A stretch of DNA of 19,255 nucleotides from Candidatus Magasanikiibacteriota bacterium (GTDB lineage Bacteria > Patescibacteriota > Patescibacteriia > Magasanikbacterales > 2-02-FULL-50-9b). This document shows positions 7,235-13,995 of this stretch, one piece after another. The stretch covers positions 1-19,255 of the forward strand of contig JAPLWO010000086.1 in the NCBI GenBank assembly GCA_026396555.1, written 5' to 3'. The notes beneath the pieces were generated by a model that saw only the letters and a list, made by a program, of their open reading frames with translations, was not told where the DNA came from and ran no database searches. Every line of letters starts with the position of its first letter. The first letter of the stretch is position 1. A program made the position numbers and the translations under genes.

Positions 7235-8368
7235 ATGACACGACTTCTTTCACGAAAATTTGCTGCATTGATTGGGTTCGCTTCAATTCTTGTAATGCCT
7301 GTGACCGCATTCGCTGCGACAAGTGGTGTAAACGATCCTGCAGCAAATAATCCAGATCAATACTTTCGTGGAACCGTTACCACAATTTCAAGTGAGACAA
7401 CTGACCCCGAAGATCAATCAATCACACAACAACTTGATGTTAAAACAACAAGCGGGATATACCAGAAAGTTTTAAACACAGTCGACCCAAAAATAAGCCG
7501 CGGGCGCGTTCAGCCAGGAGATGAAGTTGTGGTGATTAAAACTCCAGGGATGCCGGGTAGCCCTGACACATTCTACGTCAGCGACTATTATCGCTTAACA
7601 AATATTATTTGGTTTGCACTCTTCTTTTTTATAATCGTTCTCATTCTCGGTCGCTGGCGCGGATTCACCTCAATTATCGGTTTGATCGGCAGCGTCGCAA
7701 TTCTTATTGGATTTATTCTCCCTCTTATTATCCACGGACACAGTCCAACGTTGGTCATAACTGCGGGATCAATTCTTATCGTTTGCGTTTCAATGTTTTT
7801 TGCGCACGGATTTAACAAAGCAACCACCATCGCAGTTGCGTCAACTGGTATTACACTCGTCTTTGCATCAATTATTGCAGCATTCAGTGTTCGCCTCACC
7901 TTTCTCTTTGGCACTGGATCAGAAGAAGCTCTCTTTGTTCAACTTGCGAATAACGCAACGCTTGATTTACGTGGCGTTCTGCTCGCCGGAATTATTATTG
8001 GCGCACTCGGCGTACTCGATGATATTACATCCGCACAAACCGCATCAGTCCGCGAACTTTACGACACGAAACCAGACATTACCTTCAATGAATTATTCGG
8101 TCGCGTCATGCGCATCGGGCGTGAACATATCGCATCGCTGGTAAACACACTTGTACTCGCTTACGCTGGTGCTGCATTTCCACTTTTCTTACTTTTTTAT
8201 TCAACTGAGGCTCAACCACTGTGGGTTATGATCAATAGCCAACAGATCGCTGAGGAACTTGTTCGCACTTTAATTGGTAGCACTGCGCTTGTTTTTGCAG
8301 TTCCGATCAGTAGCGCGCTTGCGGCGTATTTTTACACAAAAAAACCATCTCATCCCAATACTATTTGA
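7235..8368 (+). CDS. YibE/F-family membrane protein
   Basis: A 377-aa protein of the YibE/F family, whose biochemical role is not established. Residues 1-28 form a signal peptide or first helix ending near AFA-ATSG. An extracytoplasmic segment of about 90 residues follows, beginning SGVNDPAANN and resembling the small beta domain usual in this family. About six to seven membrane helices follow; one segment carries LGVLDDITSAQTASVREL, a well-conserved stretch of the family. The start at ATG 7235 is chosen over ATG 7208 because of the leaderless promoter and because it gives a clean signal peptide. Its TGA stop lies within the -35 box of the next promoter. Confidence 0.9.
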   Translation: MTRLLSRKFAALIGFASILVMPVTAFAATSGVNDPAANNPDQYFRGTVTTISSETTDPEDQSITQQLDVKTTSGIYQKVLNTVDPKISRGRVQPGDEVVVIKTPGMPGSPDTFYVSDYYRLTNIIWFALFFFIIVLILGRWRGFTSIIGLIGSVAILIGFILPLIIHGHSPTLVITAGSILIVCVSMFFAHGFNKATTIAVASTGITLVFASIIAAFSVRLTFLFGTGSEEALFVQLANNATLDLRGVLLAGIIIGALGVLDDITSAQTASVRELYDTKPDITFNELFGRVMRIGREHIASLVNTLVLAYAGAAFPLFLLFYSTEAQPLWVMINSQQIAEELVRTLIGSTALVFAVPISSALAAYFYTKKPSHPNTI

Positions 8369-8393
8369 CAACAAAATCCGCTAGTGTTAGGAT
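8365..8393 (+). promoter_or_regulatory. Strong promoter of the non-coding RNA locus
   Basis: TTGACA (8365-8370), a 17-bp spacer and TAGGAT (8388-8393), with TG at 8385-8386 giving an extended -10. The -35 is a perfect consensus and contains the TGA stop of the YibE/F gene. No credible coding region follows. Confidence 0.8.
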
Positions 8394-8399
8394 TAGACC

Positions 8400-8858
8400 A
8401 TCAGCTGCACCAGACCCAACTTTTGCCATGGATCCACAGTTTTACGCTGTCCAGGGTCAACGGCCTTCTAGGGTCAAAACAACGGCTGGTATGCTACCCA
8501 GTAATCACAGTCTGGAAAAAGTTCCCTCACACATCGTAGCGGTGGGGAAAAGAGTTCTGCGGTCGCAAGACCAATGAACGCAAGGCTCTCGGACAAAATC
8601 CCAGGAAATCCCCCAGGAATCCCTGCGACAACATCCATCGCAGCCTTGACCACGTTCGGGCAATAAAAAATATGATACATTAGCGAGCCACAGGGCTTGC
8701 AACCAGACCCAGCCTTCCAGGTTGGACCGCACCACTCAATAGAGACTTCCCAAGAAGTTACAACAACGCTTCGCAAGAAGAACCTCATGAACCGGTGCCC
8801 CCGCGGGAACCAAGCAATAAGTCGCAAGACGTACGCTTGGTTCCCCGGGTGTTTTTTT
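8400..8858 (+). ncRNA. Structured non-coding RNA candidate, about 460 nt
   Basis: This is the only long gene-free stretch. It lies between a near-consensus promoter and a strong terminator, both on the plus strand. Hairpins seen directly: 8486-8501; 8522-8549 (eight pairs with one bulged U); 8554-8579 (GUUC/GAAC outside GGUC-GCAA-GACC); 8623-8643 (CUGCGA/UCGCAG); 8683-8700 (GCGAGCC-ACAG-GGCUUGC); 8709-8725 (CCAGCC/GGUUGG); 8745-8758 (ACUUC-CCAA-GAAGU); 8769-8780 (CUUC-GCAA-GAAG); and 8821-8830 (GUC-GCAA-GAC) inside the terminator loop. GCAA tetraloops cap three of these, which is typical of folded RNA with tertiary contacts. GCACC (8729-8733) could pair with GGUGC (8795-8799) to close a multibranch loop. 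I could not match it to RNase P RNA, tmRNA, SRP RNA, 6S RNA or a known riboswitch. It may be one transcript, or two if the promoter at 8646 is used. Confidence 0.6.
8646..8676 (+). promoter_or_regulatory. Possible internal promoter of the RNA locus
   Basis: TTGACC (8646-8651), a 19-bp spacer and TATGAT (8671-8676). A start near 8683 would begin exactly at the first base of the 8683-8700 hairpin and give an RNA of about 176 nt. The spacer is longer than the 17 bp seen elsewhere in the window. Confidence 0.45.
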
Positions 8859-8860
8859 TT
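8800..8860 (+). terminator. Strong terminator of the non-coding RNA
   Basis: CCCG (8800-8803), a bulged C, then GGGAACCAAGC (8805-8815) pair with GCTTGGTTCCC (8835-8845) and CGGG (8846-8849). That gives 15 pairs in all. TG and nine T follow. It ends before the malic enzyme promoter. Confidence 0.9.
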
Positions 8861-8869
8861 AAATCAATC

Positions 8870-8902
8870 TAGACAATGAATACTCCCGGCGTATACTATA
8901 AT
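8870..8902 (+). promoter_or_regulatory. Promoter of the malic enzyme gene
   Basis: TAGACA (8870-8875) is followed after 16 bp by TATACT (8892-8897), which overlaps a consensus TATAAT (8897-8902). The leader would be about 11-16 nt, with no SD. Confidence 0.6.
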
Positions 8903-8919
8903 TCCATAATATTGAATGT

Positions 8920-10056
8920 ATGACTATTTTTGAAGAATCAATTGCCGCGCATGAATCATCAAATGGAAAACTCTCGGTTGCATCACGTGTGCCACTCAAC
9001 GATAATCATGATCTTGCAGTCTACTACACTCCCGGCGTTGCAGAAGTCTGCCGCGAAATAGCACGCGACCCCGCTCGTGCACGAACACTTACTTTAAAAC
9101 ATAATACGATTGCCGTTATTTCAGATGGATCCGCTGTTCTCGGACTTGGAAATCTAGGCGCCGCAGGTGCAATTCCAGTTATGGAAGGAAAAGCAATTTT
9201 ATTTAAAAAATTCGCAGATGTTGATGCATTTCCGATTTGTCTCGACACTCAAGACACAGAAGAAATTATAAAGGCAGTAAAAAATATTGCACCAGTTTTT
9301 GGTGGTATTAATCTTGAGGATATCGCAGCACCAAAATGTTTTGAAATCGAACGCCGCCTTAAACACGAACTTAATATTCCGGTTGTGCATGATGACCAGC
9401 ATGGAACTGCGGTAGTAGTTCTTGCTGCATTAATTAATGCATTGCGATTAAAAAATCTTGATGCAGAAAAAGCACAAATTGTTATCAATGGTGCTGGCGC
9501 AGCTGGAACAGCGATCGCCGAATTACTACTTGCGTATGGCGTCAAAAAAATTATCGTGTGCGACTCACAAGGGATCATCCATAAAACTCGAAAAGATTTG
9601 AGCGACGTAAAAATGCTGCTCGCACAAATTACAAATGAAAAAAATATCGAAGGAACACTTGCGGACGCGGTTCAAAACGCAGATATATTTATCGGCGTGA
9701 GTGTTGCAGGTGCTCTGACACAAGACATGGTTCGTCAGATGGCGAAAGATCCAATTATTATCGCAATGGCAAATCCAGTTCCTGAAATTATGCCTGATGA
9801 AGCACTTGCAGCAGGCGCATTCATCGTTGCAACGGGTCGTTCAGATTTTCAAAATCAAATTAATAATGTGCTCGCGTTTCCAGGAATTTTCCGCGGTGCG
9901 CTTGATAATGGAATAACAGAAATTACAAACTCTATGTTTGTCACGGCAGCAAAAAATTTAGCTGCATGTGTTCCAGAACCAACACGAGAAAAAATTATTC
10001 CTTCACCATTCGATGCTGCCGTAGTTCCTGCAGTTGCGCGCGCGATGGTCGCTTAA
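8920..10056 (+). CDS. NAD-dependent malic enzyme
   Basis: A 378-aa malate dehydrogenase (oxaloacetate-decarboxylating), the short bacterial type. It converts malate to pyruvate and CO2 with NAD(P) reduction in the cytosol. The N-terminal domain has the catalytic tyrosine in VYYTPGVAEV (35-36) and the catalytic lysine K91 in MEGKAILFKKFADVDAFP. Metal ligands are E133-D134 in NLEDIAAP and D158-D159 in VVHDDQHGTA. The Rossmann glycine motif GAGAAG is at 191-196, and an aspartate in IIVCDSQG at the end of the second strand favours NAD over NADP, by family logic. It follows the non-coding RNA locus but has its own promoter. Its TAA stop overlaps the stop of the convergent gltX. Confidence 0.95.
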   Translation: MTIFEESIAAHESSNGKLSVASRVPLNDNHDLAVYYTPGVAEVCREIARDPARARTLTLKHNTIAVISDGSAVLGLGNLGAAGAIPVMEGKAILFKKFADVDAFPICLDTQDTEEIIKAVKNIAPVFGGINLEDIAAPKCFEIERRLKHELNIPVVHDDQHGTAVVVLAALINALRLKNLDAEKAQIVINGAGAAGTAIAELLLAYGVKKIIVCDSQGIIHKTRKDLSDVKMLLAQITNEKNIEGTLADAVQNADIFIGVSVAGALTQDMVRQMAKDPIIIAMANPVPEIMPDEALAAGAFIVATGRSDFQNQINNVLAFPGIFRGALDNGITEITNSMFVTAAKNLAACVPEPTREKIIPSPFDAAVVPAVARAMVA

Positions 10057-11723
10057 CCAAGCTTTGCAATTGCACGATCAATTCGTGCGTGAACTTCATC
10101 CATTCCAAACACCTGCATCATTTGATGTAAATCAGGTGTATTTGTGCGGCCCGTAAGCGCAACACGCAGCACACCCGCCACATCACCCAAAGTTCCTTTA
10201 AATGCAGTTGGGTTTGTTTTAAATGTTTTTGTGTCTGGCGCAAACCCAAGTTCTACTGCGAGAGCACGAAATTTGGTGAGCCACACGTCAGCCGTATCTT
10301 CCACATTAATTACCTCAGAAACTTTTTCCAAAATTGCACGCGCATCTGCAGCTGAAACTTTTTCCGATAGAACAAATTCTGTCGGCGCGGTAATAAAATA
10401 CTCAATCGAATTTCGTGCATCACTCCACTTTGCAATATCCTTACGACGCTTTTCGCCTTCTCGTTCGATATTAAATATTTTCTGCGCGTAGTCTGAATTT
10501 TTTTCAAGCCACAAAACAAATTCAGAATCATTTTCGCGAGCCCATGCAAGCACTGCACTATAAACTTCATTAGCAGTCATACGCGCAACAATTTCCTTAC
10601 TCACATCTGCCAATTTAACAAAATCAAACAATGCACCACTGACGCTTCCTTTATCAAGTCGGACCACAAATTTTTCTGAAGGCGCATTCTGATTTTCCCG
10701 ACGCCAATCTTCAAAATTAGAATTCGCCAAATTCAATAAATATTCAGTAACCGCAGAAATCGGATATCCTTCTTTGAAATAAAATTCTACATTCGCTTCA
10801 GGATCTTTTCGTTTACTTAATTTTCGTTTCGTACCTGTTTCATCGATTTTAACAATCGGCGCAATATGCGCATACTGAGGAATTGTCCAGCCCATTAACT
10901 CAAATAATTCCACATGAAGTGGTGCACTCGATAACCATTCATCGCCGCGAATTACATGCGTCGTTTGCATGAGCGCATCATCAACACAGTGCGCCCAATG
11001 ATACGTCGGATAGCCGTCTGATTTTAACAAAATTGAATCTTGATCGTTTACCGAAAGTGACAACGAGCCCTTCACCAAATCTGTAAACTGAAGTTTTTCT
11101 CCATCCGCGCCACGTGATTTCACGCGAACAACATATGTTTCGCCACGCGCTAAACGTTCCGCGACTTCTGCTGCAGAAATATTACGATGTTTTGCCCAAC
11201 GTCCATAATATCCCGTTTTAACTTTCTGCAATTCCTGAGTTTCGCGCGCAATATCTAATTCTTCTGTCGAACAAAAACATGGATACGCACCACCGCGCGC
11301 AACCAATTCTTTCAAAAATACGCGATACAAATCCAAACGTTCGCTCTGCAAATAAGGACCATACGCGCCCGCCTCGGATAAATCAGGCAAAACTCCTTCG
11401 TCAGGACTAATACCAAAACGCCCTAATCCTTGTGCAATAATTTTAATAGCACCTTCAACTTCTCGCTGCTTATCAGTATCTTCGATACGTAAAATAAAAA
11501 CTCCTTTAGTCTGATGCGCAATTCGTTCAGAAATAAGCGCCGCATACACACCACCAATATGTAAAAAACCTGTCGGGCTTGGAGCAAAGCGCGTGACACA
11601 TGCACCCTCTGGTAAAGCGCGTGGTTTCGATGCTGCTAAAATTTCCGCCGCGCGTCCAACTGGAATATCAGGAAATAAAATATCTGCCAATTGTACTGAT
11701 TCATCTAAATTCGTATTCGCCAT
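10053..11723 (-). CDS. gltX: Glutamyl-tRNA synthetase
   Basis: A 556-aa class I aminoacyl-tRNA synthetase that charges tRNA-Glu, and possibly tRNA-Gln where an amidotransferase is present. The HIGH motif reads HIGG (residues 55-58) after VTRFAPSPTGFL. The KMSKS motif reads KLSKR (301-305). It is longer than the usual 470-490 aa because of about 40 extra N-terminal residues (LADILFPDIP...). Similar extensions occur in a clade of GluRS known from Clostridia. The start is ATG 11723: an upstream ATG at 11732 overlaps the -10 box, and the predicted transcription start is one or two bases before 11723. The gene converges on the malic enzyme with shared stop bases and no terminator between them. Confidence 0.95.
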   Translation of the reverse strand: MANTNLDESVQLADILFPDIPVGRAAEILAASKPRALPEGACVTRFAPSPTGFLHIGGVYAALISERIAHQTKGVFILRIEDTDKQREVEGAIKIIAQGLGRFGISPDEGVLPDLSEAGAYGPYLQSERLDLYRVFLKELVARGGAYPCFCSTEELDIARETQELQKVKTGYYGRWAKHRNISAAEVAERLARGETYVVRVKSRGADGEKLQFTDLVKGSLSLSVNDQDSILLKSDGYPTYHWAHCVDDALMQTTHVIRGDEWLSSAPLHVELFELMGWTIPQYAHIAPIVKIDETGTKRKLSKRKDPEANVEFYFKEGYPISAVTEYLLNLANSNFEDWRRENQNAPSEKFVVRLDKGSVSGALFDFVKLADVSKEIVARMTANEVYSAVLAWARENDSEFVLWLEKNSDYAQKIFNIEREGEKRRKDIAKWSDARNSIEYFITAPTEFVLSEKVSAADARAILEKVSEVINVEDTADVWLTKFRALAVELGFAPDTKTFKTNPTAFKGTLGDVAGVLRVALTGRTNTPDLHQMMQVFGMDEVHARIDRAIAKLG

Positions 11724-11730
11724 ATCCCCC

Positions 11731-11759
11731 ATCCTACCGTCTCACCAACTTTTTTTCAA
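11731..11759 (-). promoter_or_regulatory. Promoter of gltX, leaderless
   Basis: The minus strand has TTGAAA (11759-11754), a 17-bp spacer and TAGGAT (11736-11731). Transcription from about 11724 would start at the gltX ATG itself. The -35 box contains the TGA stop of the upstream gene. Confidence 0.75.
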
Positions 11760-12151
11760 GCCACCTCCCGGAGCGCTGGTTTAAACTTGCGAAATGCTTG
11801 CGGTAAATACAATGTTACATACGCGAGCACCAAAAAATTGCAAATAAAAATCAGTCCGTATCCAACCGGAATGACTTCAAATAAATCTTCTCCAAATTGC
11901 GCCAGCCCACGTAGAGTGAACTCAACATTTTGCCACAATGCAATAATGGTCTCAAGCGTTTCATCCGTCGCCAATCGTTCTAAAATTCGCGCCCCTGAAA
12001 AAAACAAATTGAGCACCAAAAGCGTTACGACCGTGATGAAAGGCGTTCGAAATTTTAAAAACACAATTTGACGCATGATTTTTCCATGCAACCCATCTGG
12101 AAAATCAATTTCCGACATCTCTTTAATTGTTTGACCTAAATCCTGTGTCAT
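11756..12151 (-). CDS. Putative membrane anti-sigma factor
   Basis: A 131-aa protein with a short cytosolic N-terminus (about 40 residues, with FPDGLHGKIMRQI). A first membrane helix lies near 40-58 and a second near 95-117, and the short basic C-terminus contains RKFKPALREV. I see no zinc-finger HxxxCxxC anti-sigma motif. The call rests on position: ATG 12151 comes one base after the ECF sigma stop (TAATATG), the usual sigma then anti-sigma order with coupled translation. The upstream GTG at 12184 would overlap the sigma gene and is less likely. No terminator separates it from the gltX promoter, which is embedded in its stop codon. Confidence 0.65.
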   Translation of the reverse strand: MTQDLGQTIKEMSEIDFPDGLHGKIMRQIVFLKFRTPFITVVTLLVLNLFFSGARILERLATDETLETIIALWQNVEFTLRGLAQFGEDLFEVIPVGYGLIFICNFLVLAYVTLYLPQAFRKFKPALREVA

Positions 12152-12152
12152 A

Positions 12153-12722
12153 TTATAAAACTTCTTTAAGTGCTGCACGGCCACGAGCTAAATGTGTTTT
12201 TATTGTCCCGACAGGAACATTCAAAACCTGCGAAATCTCCTCACATGATAATTCGTCCCGATAAAATAAAAGTAAAACTGTTCGATAGGTTGGCTTGATT
12301 TTTTCAAGCGCAGCCTCAACATCCACTTTATTCCCTATATATTCATACGTCTCTCGAGGATCTTTGGTTTCAAACCGACCCTCGGGATCGTCTAGGATCA
12401 GTAAATCTGTCTTCCCTCGCCGCGCACGCAAAAAATCATACACCGTATTGGTCGCAACTGTAAATATCCACGTCGAAAATGAGCGCGTCCCGTCATATGT
12501 CTTTAGCTTCTTAAAAACTTTTACAAACACGTCCTGCGTAATATCTTCCGCATCTTCGCGATTCGTGACATGTCGAAATACATATCCATACACGCGCCGT
12601 TCGAACAGGCCCATCAACTGCTCAAAAGCCAAAAGGTCACCCTCGCGGGCGACCTTTATAAGCTTTGTTAGATTTTCAACTGATTGAATTTCCACGTTTA
12701 CGTGATTATTGAGCAATTGCAC
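12153..12722 (-). CDS. ECF-type RNA polymerase sigma factor
   Basis: A 189-aa sigma-70 family protein of group IV. Region 2 spans about 20-100 (DAEDITQDVFVKVFKKL, then FSTWIFTVATNTVYDFLRARR). Region 4 spans about 130-188, with a helix-turn-helix CEEISQVLNVPVGTIKTHLARG. It would direct RNA polymerase to a small regulon, probably held in check by the membrane protein encoded next. The start is uncertain: GTG 12722 overlaps the upstream pilin gene by 17 bp, TTG 12716 is possible, and GTG 12695 avoids the overlap. No ATG or SD is available. Its place at the end of the pilin run suggests co-transcription with, and perhaps control of, the pilins. Confidence 0.92.
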   Translation of the reverse strand: MQLLNNHVNVEIQSVENLTKLIKVAREGDLLAFEQLMGLFERRVYGYVFRHVTNREDAEDITQDVFVKVFKKLKTYDGTRSFSTWIFTVATNTVYDFLRARRGKTDLLILDDPEGRFETKDPRETYEYIGNKVDVEAALEKIKPTYRTVLLLFYRDELSCEEISQVLNVPVGTIKTHLARGRAALKEVL

Positions 12723-13131
12723 CCAACTGACCGATGATAAAGTTGCTCAATGCATACGCGCTCACAACCACAACCATACCAACAACAGCGTCTTTCAACG
12801 TTGCCTGAGCAGCATCCACTTTCTTTGGATCGCCTTGTGCGGTCATCCAACCAAAACCTGCATATAATGCAAGAACAAGGAAGATCAAACCAAGAAGCCC
12901 AAGAACGATATAAATAACACGACCAATAATTTCTGGAGCAGAAACTTTTGCTTGACCCGATGCGGTACCAACATCATTAAGATAGCTACCTGCATTTCCA
13001 ACGCCAGCTGCAGTTGGTAAAGCTGGTGTTGTAGGAGCTGTCACCGCGTGTACAACTGCCATTGGTGATAAAATCGAAGCGAGCATGAGCGCTGCTGTAG
13101 CATGTGCTACAAGTTTTTGCTTAATATTCAT
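12706..13131 (-). CDS. VirB2/TrbC-like pilin, fifth of the cluster
   Basis: A 141-aa small secreted membrane protein. The signal peptide spans residues 1-29 (SILSPMAVVHA). An Ala/Thr/Pro-rich spacer follows, then a first helix near 71-92, the conserved loop GFGWMTAQGDPKKVDAA, and a second helix near 108-130 with SAYALSNFIIG. This two-helix hairpin layout is that of conjugative pilins, which are extracted from the membrane to form a filament. The gene has its own extended -10 promoter (13157-13165). Its end overlaps the sigma factor start. No T4SS ATPase is in the window, so the filament role is inferred. Confidence 0.85.
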   Translation of the reverse strand: MNIKQKLVAHATAALMLASILSPMAVVHAVTAPTTPALPTAAGVGNAGSYLNDVGTASGQAKVSAPEIIGRVIYIVLGLLGLIFLVLALYAGFGWMTAQGDPKKVDAAQATLKDAVVGMVVVVSAYALSNFIIGQLGAIAQ

Positions 13132-13156
13132 AGTACAAATTAATTTTGTTATCTAA

Positions 13157-13165
13157 AGTATAACA
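13157..13165 (-). promoter_or_regulatory. Extended -10 promoter of the fifth pilin gene
   Basis: The minus strand reads TGTTATACT, about 25 bases before ATG 13131. No good -35 is seen. Confidence 0.45.
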
Positions 13166-13203
13166 CAATCACGTACGGCACACAAAGTAATCCACAGGAT
13201 CAT

Positions 13204-13539
13204 TTACGGCGCTGCAATTGTTCCGAGCAGACTTACTAGGAAACGCGTCAACGCATATGCACCAACAATAACGATCATACCCAACACATTATTCTTCAAT
13301 GAATTACGCGCATTTTCCGCAATTTTTTTATCGCCATGTGCCGTTGCCCATTTTAAACCAGCGACCACTGCGAAGATTAGAAATAGCATCGACAACAAAC
13401 TAAGCACGACATAGATAATGCCGCCAATGACTTGCATCAAATCTCCGCGTCCCGCGCCCCATGCGATATTTCCTGCAGTTTGTGTTTGATTCATCGCATC
13501 ACCCCATGTCAGCTGCGCTAATTTGATAGGAGCGATCAT
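13204..13539 (-). CDS. VirB2/TrbC-like pilin, fourth of the cluster
   Basis: A 111-aa two-helix protein with the same core as its neighbours. The first helix is near 38-62, followed by the loop GLKWATAHGDKKIAENA and a second helix near 86-107 with VGAYALTRFLV. Unlike the other four pilins it has no obvious N-terminal signal peptide. It starts with MIAPIKLAQLTWGDAM, so it may insert by its helices alone. ATG 13539 comes one base after the stop of the preceding pilin (TAATATG), which implies translational coupling. Confidence 0.8.
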   Translation of the reverse strand: MIAPIKLAQLTWGDAMNQTQTAGNIAWGAGRGDLMQVIGGIIYVVLSLLSMLFLIFAVVAGLKWATAHGDKKIAENARNSLKNNVLGMIVIVGAYALTRFLVSLLGTIAAP

Positions 13540-13540
13540 A

Positions 13541-13927
13541 TTATTGAATCTTGCCGATTACATCGGTAAACAAGAAATTCGTCAGTGCATACGCACCGAC
13601 AATCAAAACCGCGCCAATCGATGCATTAATCAATGTATCGCGCGCCAATCCAACATCTTTTGATTCCCCACCCGCAGTCATCCATTTAAAACCTGCGTAC
13701 ATCGCAAGTCCCAAAAAAACAAAGCCAATTAACGAAAGTGCAATTGAAATTACGGTACCAATTAATTGCGGTAATGATTGCTGAGAACTTTTGAACTGAG
13801 TTTGATTACGTGTTGCTTCAAGCCCGAATGAGTCAGCATAAACAGGCGCAGCACGAAGACCAAAAACGCCAGCGATTAATACGAGAGAAAGTAGCGAGCG
13901 AGTAAATATGTTTGTAAAACGTTTCAT
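13541..13927 (-). CDS. VirB2/TrbC-like pilin, third of the cluster
   Basis: A 128-aa pilin-like protein. The signal peptide ends near VYA-DSFG. A Gln/Ser-rich spacer follows, then helix one near 54-76, the loop GFKWMTAGGESKDVGLA and helix two with VGAYALTNFLF. The start is ATG 13927, directly after the T tract of the terminator hairpin at 13928-13961. The upstream TTG at 13942 lies inside that hairpin. Expression therefore depends on read-through or on RNA processing at the hairpin, since I see no convincing promoter between the hairpin and the ATG. Confidence 0.83.
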   Translation of the reverse strand: MKRFTNIFTRSLLSLVLIAGVFGLRAAPVYADSFGLEATRNQTQFKSSQQSLPQLIGTVISIALSLIGFVFLGLAMYAGFKWMTAGGESKDVGLARDTLINASIGAVLIVGAYALTNFLFTDVIGKIQ

Positions 13928-13961
13928 AAAAAAATGAGCCAAGGGAAATCCCCTGGCTCAT
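13928..13961 (-). terminator. Terminator abutting a pilin start codon
   Basis: ATGAGCC and GGCTCAT form a 7-bp stem, extended by an inner A-T and GGG/CCC with one mismatch. On the minus strand seven T follow and then directly ATG 13927. It terminates or attenuates transcription from the second pilin gene. Confidence 0.85.
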
Positions 13962-13995
13962 AGTATAGCAAACTTTTTTATTGCGCGCGAAATCT

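Noticed and set aside
8474..8827. Minus-strand reading of 117 aa, and smaller readings on both strands, inside the gene-free stretch
   Set aside because: No SD, no promoter in the right place, unusual composition rich in Trp, Cys and Phe, and it runs against a strong plus-strand promoter and terminator. The hairpins explain the sequence better.
8400..8858. Known housekeeping RNAs (RNase P RNA, tmRNA, 6S, SRP RNA) as identity of the RNA locus
   Set aside because: I found no P4 core such as GAGGAAAGUCC, no tRNA-like T arm with GGTTC and CCA end, no end-to-end pairing as in 6S, and no SRP domain IV motif. A covariance search could overturn this.
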